Below the pieces are notes generated by a model. The model was not told the origin of the DNA, ran no database searches, and was given only the letters and a program-made list of their open reading frames with translations. Positions 55,268-64,000 of a stretch of DNA of 64,000 nt are shown here, piece after piece. Origin of the DNA: BS750m-G69 sp964441235. Its GTDB lineage: Bacteria > Fidelibacterota > UBA2242. Position numbers and translations under genes: made by a program. Position 1 is the stretch's first letter; every line of letters starts with the position of its first letter. The stretch spans positions 1 through 64,000 of the forward strand of contig CAYTUQ010000003.1 of the NCBI GenBank assembly GCA_964441235.1, in the 5' to 3' direction.

Positions 55268-58087
55268 GTGGCTAATGGATATATAAAAATAAAGGGTGCC
55301 AGGGAGCATAACTTAAAAAATATAGACATTGAGATCCCCCGTCAGAAATTTATAGTTATAACAGGACTCTCCGGTTCAGGGAAATCGTCACTTGCTTTTG
55401 ACACCATATACGCTGAGGGACAGCGGCGGTATGTTGAATCTCTGTCCGCTTACGCCCGGCAGTTTTTAGGTTTGATGGAAAAACCAGATGTTGATTTTAT
55501 TGAAGGGCTTTCTCCTGCAATATCTATTGGTCAGAAATCCGCTTCCAGAAATCCTCGATCTAGTGTCGGTACAGTGACTGAAATTTATGATTATCTCAGA
55601 TTACTTTATGCTCGAATCGGTATTCCTTATTGTTATAAATGCGGTAAGCGAATTCAGAGACAAACACCGCAGCAGATTGTAGATTCAGTACTTAGTTTTC
55701 CGGATGATACGCGAATTATGGTAATGGCTCCCCTAATTAGAGGACGTAAAGGTGAATATAGAGAGATTTTCAAAGAGATAAGACGGGAAGGATTTATCCG
55801 TGTTCGGGTTGACGGTGAAATAATGGAAGTTGAACGCTCTATTAGCCTTGACAAAAATAAGAAACATAATATAGAAGTTATAATAGACAGGCTTATTGTC
55901 AATTCATCTGTTAAGGAGCGTTTAACGGAATCTATCGAGCTTTCATTAAAGATGGGTTCCGGGCTTGTTATTATTCTGGTAAATGGTGAAGATGAACATC
56001 TTTACAGCGAAAATTTTGCATGCACTGATTGTGGTATTAGCTGCGAAGAGCTTTCACCAAGGATGTTTTCTTTTAACACTCCTTATGGTGCATGTCCAAC
56101 CTGTGATGGACTCGGAACTCAAATGGAGATAGATATTGACCTGGTAGTACCTGATGATAGAAAGACTTTGAGTGAAGGTGCGATAGTTCCGCTTGGTGAA
56201 CAGCCGAGAGGTGGATGGTATTCATCAATTTTAAAAGGAATGGCAAAGATATATAACTTCGATTTTGTTACTCCCTTTAATCGGATTCCGCAAGAGGCAA
56301 AAGAGGCACTTCTTTATGGTACGGAAGGAAACTCTATTGCAATAAATTTTAAGTCGGATCGGATGACAGGGGAATATAATGCACCATTTGAAGGCGTGAT
56401 ACCGAATTTACATCGCCGCTATATGCAAACAACATCAGTGGGAGTTCGAAGCTGGATACAGCGGTTTATGAGCGTCAAAAAGTGTCCAGTTTGCAATGGA
56501 GCGCGTTTAAAACAGGAAAGTCTTTCAGTTAAAGTTGGTGGATTGTCAATAAGTGAGCTGTGCTCCTTGTCTATTAGTAAATTCAAGGAATTTTTCAGAG
56601 ATCTAAAGCTGGAAAGTAGTGAAGAGTATATAGCACATCAGATTTTAAAAGAGATTAGAGAGAGAACGGATTTTCTTATAAATGTTGGAGTTGATTACCT
56701 GACTCTTGAACGCTCAGCTCAGAGCTTGTCCAGTGGTGAATCTCAGAGAATTAGGTTGGCAACCCAAATCGGCTCCCGGCTGGTCGGTGTATTATATATC
56801 CTTGACGAACCAAGTATCGGTCTTCATCAGCGGGATAACTGCCGTTTAATACAGACTTTAAATAGTCTAAGAGATATAGGAAATACGGTTTTGGTGGTTG
56901 AGCATGATAAAGAGACGATAGAAAATGCTGATTTTGTAATTGATTTGGGACCCGGAGCAGGTGAGAGTGGTGGATATGTTGTATCATTAGGTACACCTCA
57001 AGAGATAAGTAAAGACCCCGGGTCTCTTACCGGTCAATATTTATCAGGTATAAAAACTATACCTATACCAGCACAACGGAGAAATAGCAATGGGCAGGAG
57101 ATTTGTCTGAAAGGAGCAAAAGGCAATAATCTGAAGAATATAGATGTTGTTTTTCCATTAGGTAGATTTATTTGTATAACAGGTGTTTCAGGCTCCGGTA
57201 AAAGCACTTTAGTAAATGAAACGCTGTATCCTGTTCTTCATAGATATTTTTTTGGTTCGAGAAAAATGCCTCTTAAATATGACAGAGCGGAGGGACTTGA
57301 GCATGTTGATAAAGTAATTGATATCAACCAGAATCCAATAGGAAGAACACCGCGTTCCAACCCGGCGACTTATACCGGCACTTTTGGTTTTATCAGAGAA
57401 CTCTTCAGTTCATTAAAAGAGTCGAAAATTCGTGGCTATCGTCCTGGAAGATTTTCTTTTAATGTCAGAGGAGGTAGATGCGAAGCCTGCAGAGGAGATG
57501 GTATAAGAAAGATCGGAATGCACTTTCTTCCTGATGTTTATGTAACTTGTGAAGAGTGTAAGGGCAAGAGATTTAACAGAGAGACACTTGAGATAAAGTA
57601 TAGAGGCAAAACTATTGCTGATGTGCTGAATATGTCTGTAAATGAAGCATTTGAATTTTTTAAGAGAATTCCGAGGATTCGAAAGAAATTCCAGACACTC
57701 AAGGATGTGGGACTTGGTTATATAAAACTTGGTCAACAGGCGACAACGCTTTCCGGTGGCGAAGCTCAGAGGATAAAATTGGCAGCGGAACTCAGTAAAA
57801 TGGGCACTGGGAAAACACTTTACATTCTTGATGAACCTACCACGGGGTTACATTTCGAGGATATAAAAATGCTTCTAAATGTGCTTAATCGCCTGGTTGA
57901 TCAGGGAAATACTGTTATTGTAATAGAGCATAATCTTGATGTTATCAAAACTGCGGATTACATAATAGATCTCGGCCCTGAGGGTGGAGAAGATGGTGGA
58001 TATATAGTCGCTGCAGGTACACCTGAGGAGATATCTAAAAATCCGAAATCATACACAGGTGCTTTTCTAAAGAAGGTGCTTAACTGA
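55268..58087 (+). CDS. uvrA: Excinuclease ABC subunit A
   Basis: This 939-residue DNA damage sensor of nucleotide excision repair starts at GTG 55268. It has two ABC ATPase modules: Walker A GLSGSGKSSLAFDT (about 32) and GVSGSGKSTLVNET (about 640), signatures SLSSGESQRIRLA and TLSGGEAQRIKLA, and LDEPSIGLHQRDN / LDEPTTGLHFEDI. Zinc-binding cysteines lie in CYKCGKRI...CTDCGISC and CEACRGDG...CEECKGKRF. The partners UvrB and UvrC are not in the window. Length and order are canonical. Confidence 0.98.
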   Translation: MANGYIKIKGAREHNLKNIDIEIPRQKFIVITGLSGSGKSSLAFDTIYAEGQRRYVESLSAYARQFLGLMEKPDVDFIEGLSPAISIGQKSASRNPRSSVGTVTEIYDYLRLLYARIGIPYCYKCGKRIQRQTPQQIVDSVLSFPDDTRIMVMAPLIRGRKGEYREIFKEIRREGFIRVRVDGEIMEVERSISLDKNKKHNIEVIIDRLIVNSSVKERLTESIELSLKMGSGLVIILVNGEDEHLYSENFACTDCGISCEELSPRMFSFNTPYGACPTCDGLGTQMEIDIDLVVPDDRKTLSEGAIVPLGEQPRGGWYSSILKGMAKIYNFDFVTPFNRIPQEAKEALLYGTEGNSIAINFKSDRMTGEYNAPFEGVIPNLHRRYMQTTSVGVRSWIQRFMSVKKCPVCNGARLKQESLSVKVGGLSISELCSLSISKFKEFFRDLKLESSEEYIAHQILKEIRERTDFLINVGVDYLTLERSAQSLSSGESQRIRLATQIGSRLVGVLYILDEPSIGLHQRDNCRLIQTLNSLRDIGNTVLVVEHDKETIENADFVIDLGPGAGESGGYVVSLGTPQEISKDPGSLTGQYLSGIKTIPIPAQRRNSNGQEICLKGAKGNNLKNIDVVFPLGRFICITGVSGSGKSTLVNETLYPVLHRYFFGSRKMPLKYDRAEGLEHVDKVIDINQNPIGRTPRSNPATYTGTFGFIRELFSSLKESKIRGYRPGRFSFNVRGGRCEACRGDGIRKIGMHFLPDVYVTCEECKGKRFNRETLEIKYRGKTIADVLNMSVNEAFEFFKRIPRIRKKFQTLKDVGLGYIKLGQQATTLSGGEAQRIKLAAELSKMGTGKTLYILDEPTTGLHFEDIKMLLNVLNRLVDQGNTVIVIEHNLDVIKTADYIIDLGPEGGEDGGYIVAAGTPEEISKNPKSYTGAFLKKVLN

Positions 58088-58149
58088 TAGGGAAGTAAAA
58101 TTTAGCCTTCATTTATACCGAGTTAGATAATAAGTGTGGCATTTACGCC

Positions 58150-58179
58150 ATAACATTGTGGCGATAGCGCCACAGTTTA
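58150..58179. repeat. GTGGCG/CGCCAC hairpin
   Basis: TGTGGCG-ATAG-CGCCACA (7-bp perfect arms) is preceded by TGGC-ATTTAC-GCCA, about 60-90 bases after the uvrA stop. No clear T tract follows, so terminator function is uncertain. Confidence 0.45.
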
Positions 58180-58299
58180 ACTTACTCCAATATTTATAAG
58201 CCATTGTTTTTACAATGTTATTATTTATGGTATGATTATTGTCATAATTATTCATAGTTTTTTGATAGATGAAGTTGACTATGATGAAGTTTTGAATAT

Positions 58300-58471
58300 T
58301 TATGAGTCGTATTTTCTCTGAGAGGTCTCGCTGGAATAGGTAGACTCATTTATCCAATTTTAATTTCCCCTCAATTTATAACTACCCCCTCATATCTTAA
58401 ATCCCCCTTCATAGGCACTGCCCTATTACTGGAAAGTGTTTCCGCCCGGAAGTCGCTTTCCAGTTTTTTTT
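58300..58471 (+). ncRNA. Candidate C-rich small RNA
   Basis: No protein frame fits. An ATGAGTC/GACTCAT stem (58302-58349) encloses a CTCT-GAGAG mini-stem. Three CCCC(C)-TCA/TTCA words follow at an 18-base spacing (58367, 58385, 58403). A strong terminator closes it at 58428-58471. The C-rich words could pair with G-rich ribosome binding sites such as GGGGGAG or GAGGGGG seen in this window. This is an inference from layout; no known RNA family was recognised. Confidence 0.4.
58428..58471 (+). terminator. Strong terminator with no protein gene in front
   Basis: Perfect 9-bp arms ACTGGAAAG/CTTTCCAGT with a 19-base loop, then a T tract of eight. The nearest plus-strand gene, uvrA, ends 340 bases upstream. 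Confidence 0.9.
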
Positions 58472-58702
58472 ATGTCTCTAAAAATGGATCAGACGATTAA
58501 TTGGTGAAATAATATAATTTGATTTAGATTAGTCTGTTTTTAGAAAAAAGAGAATTGTTATTTTTATGTAACGTCTTAGTTACGTGGATATATTTGCTCA
58601 AACATTAAACCACTTGCTATAGGCATACGTTACTTGACGGTCACGAAGGAGACTCATACTGAGGGCTTTTCAGGGTACTAATGAAACTCTCGCTCAACAT
58701 AT

Positions 58703-58798
58703 AAACCGTTTTTCCCAGGGGATGCCGTTCCGTAGGAATCTCTATCCCAAAGGGATCTCTTCGAGACGAGTCGTCTGACCTCCGTGATTGGGAAACAG
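58703..58798. repeat. Double-hairpin array inside an AAACCGTTT/GGGAAACAG hairpin
   Basis: TTCC-GTA-GGAA lies at 58728-58738 and an exact 22-bp unit at 58745-58766 (TCCC/GGGA loop AAA; TCTC/GAGA loop TTC), then TGACC-TCCGTGA. The outer arms resemble the terminator at 24239. A CTCCGATTTATCGGAG hairpin follows at about 58804. Confidence 0.7.
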
Positions 58799-58926
58799 TC
58801 TGCTCCGATTTATCGGAGGTTTACCCCCCAATAACTAATTGATTACAATAATCATTAGATTTTAGATTAGATATTAATCCTGAGTGATTATATTTATAGG
58901 TAATATGAAATATAAGGGGAGTTAGT

Positions 58927-60105
58927 ATGTTTAAAGAGAAAATTGCACAAGCAGTGGGTATTCTTGAGGAAAAGAATATTGATATGTGGCTTACGTTTGT
59001 CAGAGAAAGTGAAGTCATTCGTGATCCCTGTTTAGACCTCATTTTAGGAGCAAATTGCACATGGCAATCGGCATTTATAATTATAAAGACAGGTAAGACG
59101 ATAGCTATTGTCGGCAGTTTAGATCATGAGCGAATAAAATTAACGGGGCTTTACGCTGACATAAGAGAATATATTGGAAAATTTGGTGATTCTTTGATAT
59201 CAGTATTGGAAGAAATTAAACCCAATAAAATAGCGTTAAATACATCGAAAAATGACTTTATGGCAGATGGTCTTACACATGGGCTGTACGAGCTTTTAAT
59301 GGAATATACATCAGGAACTTCTTACGAAAATAGATTTATTTCATCAGAAGAAATAATAAGTGCATTGCGAGGGAGAAAGTCTCCTACTGAATTGGAAAGA
59401 ATAAGAAAATCTATAGAATTAACTGAGGAAATTTACAAGAAAGTTTACGGGTTCATGGCTCCTGGAAAGACAGAAAAAGACGTGGCTGATTTCATACTTA
59501 GTTTAGTAAGTGAGAATAATGTTACAACTGCCTGGGAGGAAAATTCATGCCCTGCTGTTTTTACTGGACCGGAATCTGCAGGAGCACATGCTGATCCTAC
59601 GAAGAGAGTTATCAAAAAGGGACATGTGCTAAATATTGATTTTGGTGTAAAGAAAGATGATTATTGTTCTGACATTCAGAGGACATGGTATTTTCTAAGA
59701 GATGGGGAAACAGAAGCCCCTCCGGAAGTCAGGCGCGGATTTCAAACAATTATTGACTCAGTTCAATTGGCAGCTAATGCAATAAAACCGGGAATGAAGG
59801 GCTGTGATATTGACGATGTTGCCCGTAACTATATTGTTTCAAAGGGTTATCCTGAATATCCTCATGCTCTTGGGCATCAGGTTGGAAGATCTGCTCATGA
59901 TGGCGCCGGGATACTTGCTCCAAGATGGGATCGTTACGGGAATACTCCATATTTACCAATAGAAGTTGGGCAGGTTTATACTATTGAGCCTCGTCTTCCG
60001 ATTGAAGGGTATGGAGTGGCTACAACAGAGGAAATGATTGTTGTAACAGAGGATGGCCATGAATGGCTGTCACATCCTCAGAAGGAGATATTTTTGGCTG
60101 GATAA
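58927..60105 (+). CDS. M24 family Xaa-Pro aminopeptidase-like protein
   Basis: This 392-residue cytoplasmic metallopeptidase has a creatinase-type N-domain (about 1-150) and a pita-bread C-domain: AHADPTKR, LNIDFGVKKDDYCSDIQRTW (two metal Asp), ALGHQVGRSAHD (metal His), YTIEPRLP (metal Glu) and ATTEEMIVVTEDG (metal Glu). All five usual ligands appear present. Proline-specific aminopeptidase activity is likely. GGGGAG precedes the ATG. Confidence 0.92.
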   Translation: MFKEKIAQAVGILEEKNIDMWLTFVRESEVIRDPCLDLILGANCTWQSAFIIIKTGKTIAIVGSLDHERIKLTGLYADIREYIGKFGDSLISVLEEIKPNKIALNTSKNDFMADGLTHGLYELLMEYTSGTSYENRFISSEEIISALRGRKSPTELERIRKSIELTEEIYKKVYGFMAPGKTEKDVADFILSLVSENNVTTAWEENSCPAVFTGPESAGAHADPTKRVIKKGHVLNIDFGVKKDDYCSDIQRTWYFLRDGETEAPPEVRRGFQTIIDSVQLAANAIKPGMKGCDIDDVARNYIVSKGYPEYPHALGHQVGRSAHDGAGILAPRWDRYGNTPYLPIEVGQVYTIEPRLPIEGYGVATTEEMIVVTEDGHEWLSHPQKEIFLAG

Positions 60106-60404
60106 ATATTCATAATTTAAAACGGTGATGTTAGTAGTATACTCAAAAATGAAAAGGGATATTCCCGAACTTAAAATTACTAACCGTGGTGGGCAAGTAC
60201 ATGAGTTTTATATATCGATTTTTTTCTAAATCGTTAAAAGTGATTCGTAATTAGACATTCACGTCTCAAAATTCACTTTTCACAATTCTTTTATGATATA
60301 GTATGCAACTTAATATTTTAAAGAAAAGATATGGCAGTTCAAGTCAAAATATTTAAATTCCAAGTGATTTTTTAATTGATATACTGAAGTTTGAGGTGAA
60401 AAAT
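60106..60404. other. Intergenic stretch, nothing recognised
   Basis: AT-rich DNA between the M24 peptidase and rocD genes. No hairpin with a T tract, repeat unit or credible frame was seen. Confidence 0.4.
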
Positions 60405-61604
60405 ATGTTGAAGACCAAAGAATGTATCGAACTGGAAGATAGATACGGTGCCCATAATTATAAACCGCTGGATGTTGTGCTTACAAAGGGATCTGGTATT
60501 TGGGTAGAAGATATCGAAGGCAAAAAGTATATGGATTTTTTAGCTGCATATTCGGCGCTTAATCAGGGGCACTGCCATCCGAGATTAGTTAAAGTAATGC
60601 AAGAACAGTGTTCTCGTCTTGCACTCACATCGAGAGCTTTTAGAAATGACCAGCTGCCACTTTTAGCGAAAGAACTATGCGAATTGACCGGCTACGAAAT
60701 GATGCTTCCTATGAATTCCGGAGCGGAAGCTGTTGAAACGGCAATTAAAGCGGTACGTAAATGGGGATACAAGAATAAAGGGATAGAGAAAAATAAAGCG
60801 GAAATTATCGTCTGTAGTGGAAATTTTCATGGTCGAACTACAACAATTATTTCCTTCTCAAGTGAAGAACAGTACAAGGATGGTTTTGGTCCTTTGACCC
60901 CCGGTTTTGTAGTCGTTCCGTATGGAGACCTTGAATCTTTTGAAAAGGCGATAAATAAAAATACGGTTGCCTTTTTAGTCGAACCGATCCAAGGAGAAAG
61001 CGGTGTAGTAGTTCCTCCTGAAGGGTATTTCAAAGCAACTGAAATGATCTGCGAAGATAATGATGTTCTTTTGGTTGCCGATGAAATTCAGAGCGGTCTG
61101 GGTAGAACCGGTAAAATGTTCGCATCGGAGCATGAGGACGTACGCCCTGATATGATTATTATCGGAAAAGCATTATCTGGTGGAATGTATCCAGTATCAG
61201 CAGTTGTATCTTCTCGTGAAATTCTCGGTGTATTTAATCCCGGAGATCACGGCTCTACTTATGGAGGAAGCCCATTAGCCTGTGCTGTAGCAAGAGAGGC
61301 GTTAAAAATAACTGTAGAAGAAAAATTGGTGGAAAGATCTGTTAAAATGGGTAAATATCTCATGGGTAAACTGAATAAAATTAACAGTCCTTATGTTGAT
61401 TTTTATCGCGGCAAAGGTCTCTGGATAGGAATTGTATTGAAAAAAGATGCCGGAGGTGCCAGAAGATTTTGTGAAGCACTTAGAGAAAAGGGAATCCTCG
61501 CAAAGGAAACTCATGAGAATGTAATACGACTTGCACCGCCCTTAATAATTAAAAAGGAAGAAATAGATACAGCAATTAAAATTATAGAAGAAGTGCTCTC
61601 CTGA
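60405..61604 (+). CDS. rocD: Ornithine aminotransferase
   Basis: This 399-residue PLP enzyme converts ornithine and 2-oxoglutarate to glutamate-5-semialdehyde and glutamate. The ATG at 60405 follows GAGGTG by six bases. RocD-type segments are DRYGAHNYKPLDVV, DFLAAYSALNQGHCHP, MNSGAEAVETAIK, GNFHGRTTTIISFS, VEPIQGESGVVVPP, DEIQSGLGRTGKM, IIGKALSGGMYPVSA (PLP Lys) and GSTYGGSPLACAVA. AcOAT or GABA transaminase is less likely given the DRYGAHNY and DHGSTYGG pattern. Confidence 0.95.
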   Translation: MLKTKECIELEDRYGAHNYKPLDVVLTKGSGIWVEDIEGKKYMDFLAAYSALNQGHCHPRLVKVMQEQCSRLALTSRAFRNDQLPLLAKELCELTGYEMMLPMNSGAEAVETAIKAVRKWGYKNKGIEKNKAEIIVCSGNFHGRTTTIISFSSEEQYKDGFGPLTPGFVVVPYGDLESFEKAINKNTVAFLVEPIQGESGVVVPPEGYFKATEMICEDNDVLLVADEIQSGLGRTGKMFASEHEDVRPDMIIIGKALSGGMYPVSAVVSSREILGVFNPGDHGSTYGGSPLACAVAREALKITVEEKLVERSVKMGKYLMGKLNKINSPYVDFYRGKGLWIGIVLKKDAGGARRFCEALREKGILAKETHENVIRLAPPLIIKKEEIDTAIKIIEEVLS

Positions 61605-61712
61605 AAGTAAATAGCACATAATTAATAATTTCCTCTAAGTTTTTACAGGGTTTAGGAACTTAAGGCATTTGTAGCGAATTGAATAAATAATTAAATATGA
61701 GGAGAATTGAGG

Positions 61713-63173
61713 ATGAATAATGTAATCAAAGGTTTGAAGCCGGAATCTGTCTGGAGATATTTTTATGAAATAAGTCAGATACCCCGTGAATCCAAGAACG
61801 AAAAGAAGGTAGCTGAGTATGTTATAAGTGTTGCAAAGAGATTAAACCTGCCTTATAAACAGGATGAGATTGGAAATGTTTTAGTGTCAAAACCGGCTTC
61901 GCCCGGACATGAGAAAGCGCCGGGTGTCTGTCTTCAAGGACATCTCGATATGGTTTGTGAAAAGAACAGGGATACTGTTCACGATTTCCTGAGAGACCCT
62001 ATTAAGATTTTAAAAGAGGGCGATTTTTTAACTGCTGACGGGACGACTCTCGGTGCAGATAATGGTATTGGTGTTGCCGCTGAATTGGCTGTTATGGAAG
62101 CAAAAGATATGATACATCCTCCAATGGAATTTCTTTTTACAATTGATGAAGAAACCGGTTTGACTGGTGCTAATGGATTGAAGAAAGGTTCCCTTAAGTC
62201 AAAAACGCTAATAAATTGTGATTCTGAGGAAGATGGTGCCCTTTATGTTGGTTGTGCCGGTGGGAAAGACACTTCAATTAAATTTGATATTGATTGGGAT
62301 ACCGCTCCTGCAGGAATGAAAGCAGTTACTGTTAAAATTACAGGTTTGAAGGGTGGACATTCAGGACTTGATATTAACCTTGGACGTGCAAATGCGAATA
62401 AACAGTTGAACAGAGTGATCTGGAATGCGGCAGAGAAGTTTGATATTAAATTGTTTTCCGTAAATGGTGGAAGCAAACATAATGCAATTCCTCGTGAAGC
62501 AGATTATATGATGCTTATTCCTGAAGCTGAATTTGACGGACTTAAGAATTTTATTCAAGAATATGAAGCTACTTTAAAAGCTGAATTCAAGGGGATTGAA
62601 CCTGACTTGAAATTTGTCATAGAGGAAAACAGTGAATATCCTGAAAAAGTATTTACTGCTGATTTTCAGAGCAAGATTTTGAATTTAGTTTATGCTTTGC
62701 CGCATGGAGTTGTTGCTATGAGCTTTGATATTCCTGATTTAGTTGAGACTTCAACAAGCCTGGCAATTATAAAAACTGAAGACAATATTTTTTCGATTCT
62801 AACCAGTCAGAGAAGTTCGATTGCGACTGAAATTGTTGATATTGCCGATAAAGTGAAAGCGACAGGTCTTCTGGCAGGCGCTGATGTCCATCAGGGTGGT
62901 GGATATCCCAGTTGGAAACCAAATATGAATTCTAAAATATTAAAATTAATGAAATATATCTACAAAGAACTCTTTGGTAAAGAGCCTGAAGTTAAAGCAA
63001 TTCATGCCGGTTTAGAATGCGGTATTTTAGGTGAAAAGACTCCGGGTATGGATATGATTTCATTTGGCCCGACAATTATAAGCCCACACTCTCCGGGCGA
63101 ACGTGTACAGATTTCAACTGTTGAGAAATTCTGGCTGATGCTGAAAGAAACACTTAAAAGAATAGCAGAATGA
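61713..63173 (+). CDS. pepD: Aminoacyl-histidine dipeptidase (M20C)
   Basis: This 486-residue cytosolic dipeptidase (PepD, Xaa-His dipeptidase) starts at the ATG at 61713 with GAGGAG upstream. Motifs are GLKPESVWRYFYEISQIPR, LQGHLDMVCEKN (metal His, Asp), GTTLGADNGIGVA (bridging Asp), TIDEETGLTGA (catalytic and metal Glu), NCDSEEDG and AIHAGLECGI (metal His region). It should hydrolyse dipeptides imported after extracellular proteolysis. Confidence 0.96.
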   Translation: MNNVIKGLKPESVWRYFYEISQIPRESKNEKKVAEYVISVAKRLNLPYKQDEIGNVLVSKPASPGHEKAPGVCLQGHLDMVCEKNRDTVHDFLRDPIKILKEGDFLTADGTTLGADNGIGVAAELAVMEAKDMIHPPMEFLFTIDEETGLTGANGLKKGSLKSKTLINCDSEEDGALYVGCAGGKDTSIKFDIDWDTAPAGMKAVTVKITGLKGGHSGLDINLGRANANKQLNRVIWNAAEKFDIKLFSVNGGSKHNAIPREADYMMLIPEAEFDGLKNFIQEYEATLKAEFKGIEPDLKFVIEENSEYPEKVFTADFQSKILNLVYALPHGVVAMSFDIPDLVETSTSLAIIKTEDNIFSILTSQRSSIATEIVDIADKVKATGLLAGADVHQGGGYPSWKPNMNSKILKLMKYIYKELFGKEPEVKAIHAGLECGILGEKTPGMDMISFGPTIISPHSPGERVQISTVEKFWLMLKETLKRIAE

Positions 63174-63406
63174 TAGCAACAGACAACACTTACGAAGCAT
63201 AAATGTAGGGAAAACCAATTCGGCTGCGAGCGTCGAAGAATTCCCGTTGGGGAAAATTGATTTCTCTTTACACTAAAACTAAACTATAAATTAATTTAAT
63301 TTCCCCCTAAATCCTTGTCAATGAACTTGACATTAAAAAGAATTATATATAAAATTTTGGGCGTTTTTGATTTTAACTATAGAATAGAATTAAGCAAAAT
63401 ATTTTG

Positions 63407-64000
63407 ATGGATATATTGATTGCTTCTAATAACAAAGATAAGATCGCAGAGATTCGTTTAATATTCCAATTACCGGGGGTGGATCTTCGAACCCTTGATG
63501 AATTTCCAGGAGCACCGGAAGTGATAGAAGATGGGAACTCACTTTATGAGAACGCATTAAAGAAAGCGTCTGTGTTGGCGGAATTTACGGGACTGCCAAC
63601 TATTTCTGATGATACCGCACTGGAAGTAGATGCTTTGAATGGAAGCCCTGGAATACTTTCCGCGAGATATGCAGGTCCAAAAGCAACTTATAAAGACAAT
63701 GTCGAGAAGATGATTAAAGATTTAAGCACTGTTCCTGAGAAAGATAGAAAAGCGCGATTCCGTACTGTTGCGGTTTTTTATCATCCAGAAATAGTGGTTT
63801 CAGAAGAGGGAGTTGTAGAGGGAATTATACTGAAAGAGTGTCATGGCAAAGGTGGTTTTGGCTATGACCCTATTTTTTTCGTACCTGAAAAAGGTAAGAC
63901 TTACGCAGAGATGAGTAATGATGAGAAAAATAGCATCAGCCACAGAAGCAAGGCTTTTAGAAAACTTCACAAAAGTATAAAAAACACTTTTTTTACTAGT
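63407..64000 (+). CDS. rdgB: XTP/dITP diphosphatase, runs off the window
   Basis: 198 codons are visible with no stop before the edge. This HAM1/RdgB enzyme hydrolyses non-canonical purine triphosphates. Motifs are IASNNKDKIAEI, DDTALEVDALNG, GILSARYAG, HGKGGFGYDPIFF and SHRSKAFRKL. The family length is about 195-205 residues, so only a few codons are missing. The ATG at 63407 is the only start matching the family N-terminus; no clear Shine-Dalgarno is seen. Confidence 0.95.
   Translation, partial: MDILIASNNKDKIAEIRLIFQLPGVDLRTLDEFPGAPEVIEDGNSLYENALKKASVLAEFTGLPTISDDTALEVDALNGSPGILSARYAGPKATYKDNVEKMIKDLSTVPEKDRKARFRTVAVFYHPEIVVSEEGVVEGIILKECHGKGGFGYDPIFFVPEKGKTYAEMSNDEKNSISHRSKAFRKLHKSIKNTFFTS

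Noticed and set aside
58300..58471. Candidate small RNA considered as 6S RNA or SRP RNA
   Set aside because: The large closed stem with central bulge of 6S RNA and the SRP tetraloop/GGAA core were not seen; kept only as an unclassified candidate.
17609..58798. Double-hairpin units considered as simple transcription terminators
   Set aside because: They lack T tracts, occur inside coding sequences on both strands and have only 4-bp arms.
1..64000. Search for tRNA, rRNA, tmRNA and RNase P RNA genes
   Set aside because: No T-arm plus CCA-type pattern or conserved rRNA/RNase P core words were found by eye; a covariance-model scan would be decisive.

Overview
The window is AT-rich Gram-negative bacterial DNA. 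It encodes many exported and outer-membrane proteins, a large set of exported peptidases (S46, C69, tricorn-like S41, S9) and cytoplasmic peptidases (M24, M20C PepD, TldD/TldE). One giant exported protein ends in a FlgD-like Ig domain of the kind used as a sorting tail in the Bacteroidota/FCB superphylum. Strong Shine-Dalgarno sequences (AGGAGG types) precede many genes, which is unlike typical Bacteroidia. My best guess is an FCB-group heterotroph near Ignavibacteriota, Marinimicrobia or KSB1-type lineages; no rRNA or tRNA is present to settle this.

Layout. 1-15.5 kb is mostly minus strand: a small conserved hypothetical, a decayed GIY-YIG fragment, S46 peptidase, a TerB/J-domain protein, an outer-membrane protein, a 1675-residue lamin-tail/CARDB protein, a C69 dipeptidase and a tricorn-like protease. 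15.6-24.2 kb is a plus-strand island of exported LPP20/DUF4384-like proteins, broken up by pseudogenes, nested miniature elements and short repeats. 24.4-33.2 kb holds an exported Memo-family protein, a GH20 hexosaminidase with two nonsense codons, an RMDN-like TPR protein, a barrel protein and an S9 peptidase. 33.5-42.4 kb carries a membrane protein, ComM, PlsX, EtfA, EtfB, TldE and TldD. 43-45.8 kb has two toxin-antitoxin loci (AbiE-type and HigBA). 45.9-64 kb holds acyl-CoA dehydrogenase, GpmI, a GT2/Wzi pair, a radical-SAM protein, DUF4416, UvrA, M24 peptidase, ornithine aminotransferase, PepD and a truncated RdgB. Together these fit an amino-acid and peptide-degrading lifestyle: exported proteases, cytoplasmic dipeptidases, then ornithine and acyl-CoA oxidation through ETF.

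The most unusual content is a family of 22-bp double-hairpin units, each made of two consecutive 11-bp minihairpins with 4-bp arms and 3-nt loops. They occur at about sixteen loci. In one GxxExxY gene three such units plus a separate 59-bp inverted-repeat element can be removed by eye to restore a complete 124-residue reading frame, so these units were inserted. Another array sits in frame inside the S9 peptidase. Arm sequences differ between copies but keep pairing. Three further miniature inverted-repeat families are present, and one of them has landed inside members of the other two. A C-rich, terminator-ended candidate small RNA lies between uvrA and the M24 peptidase gene.
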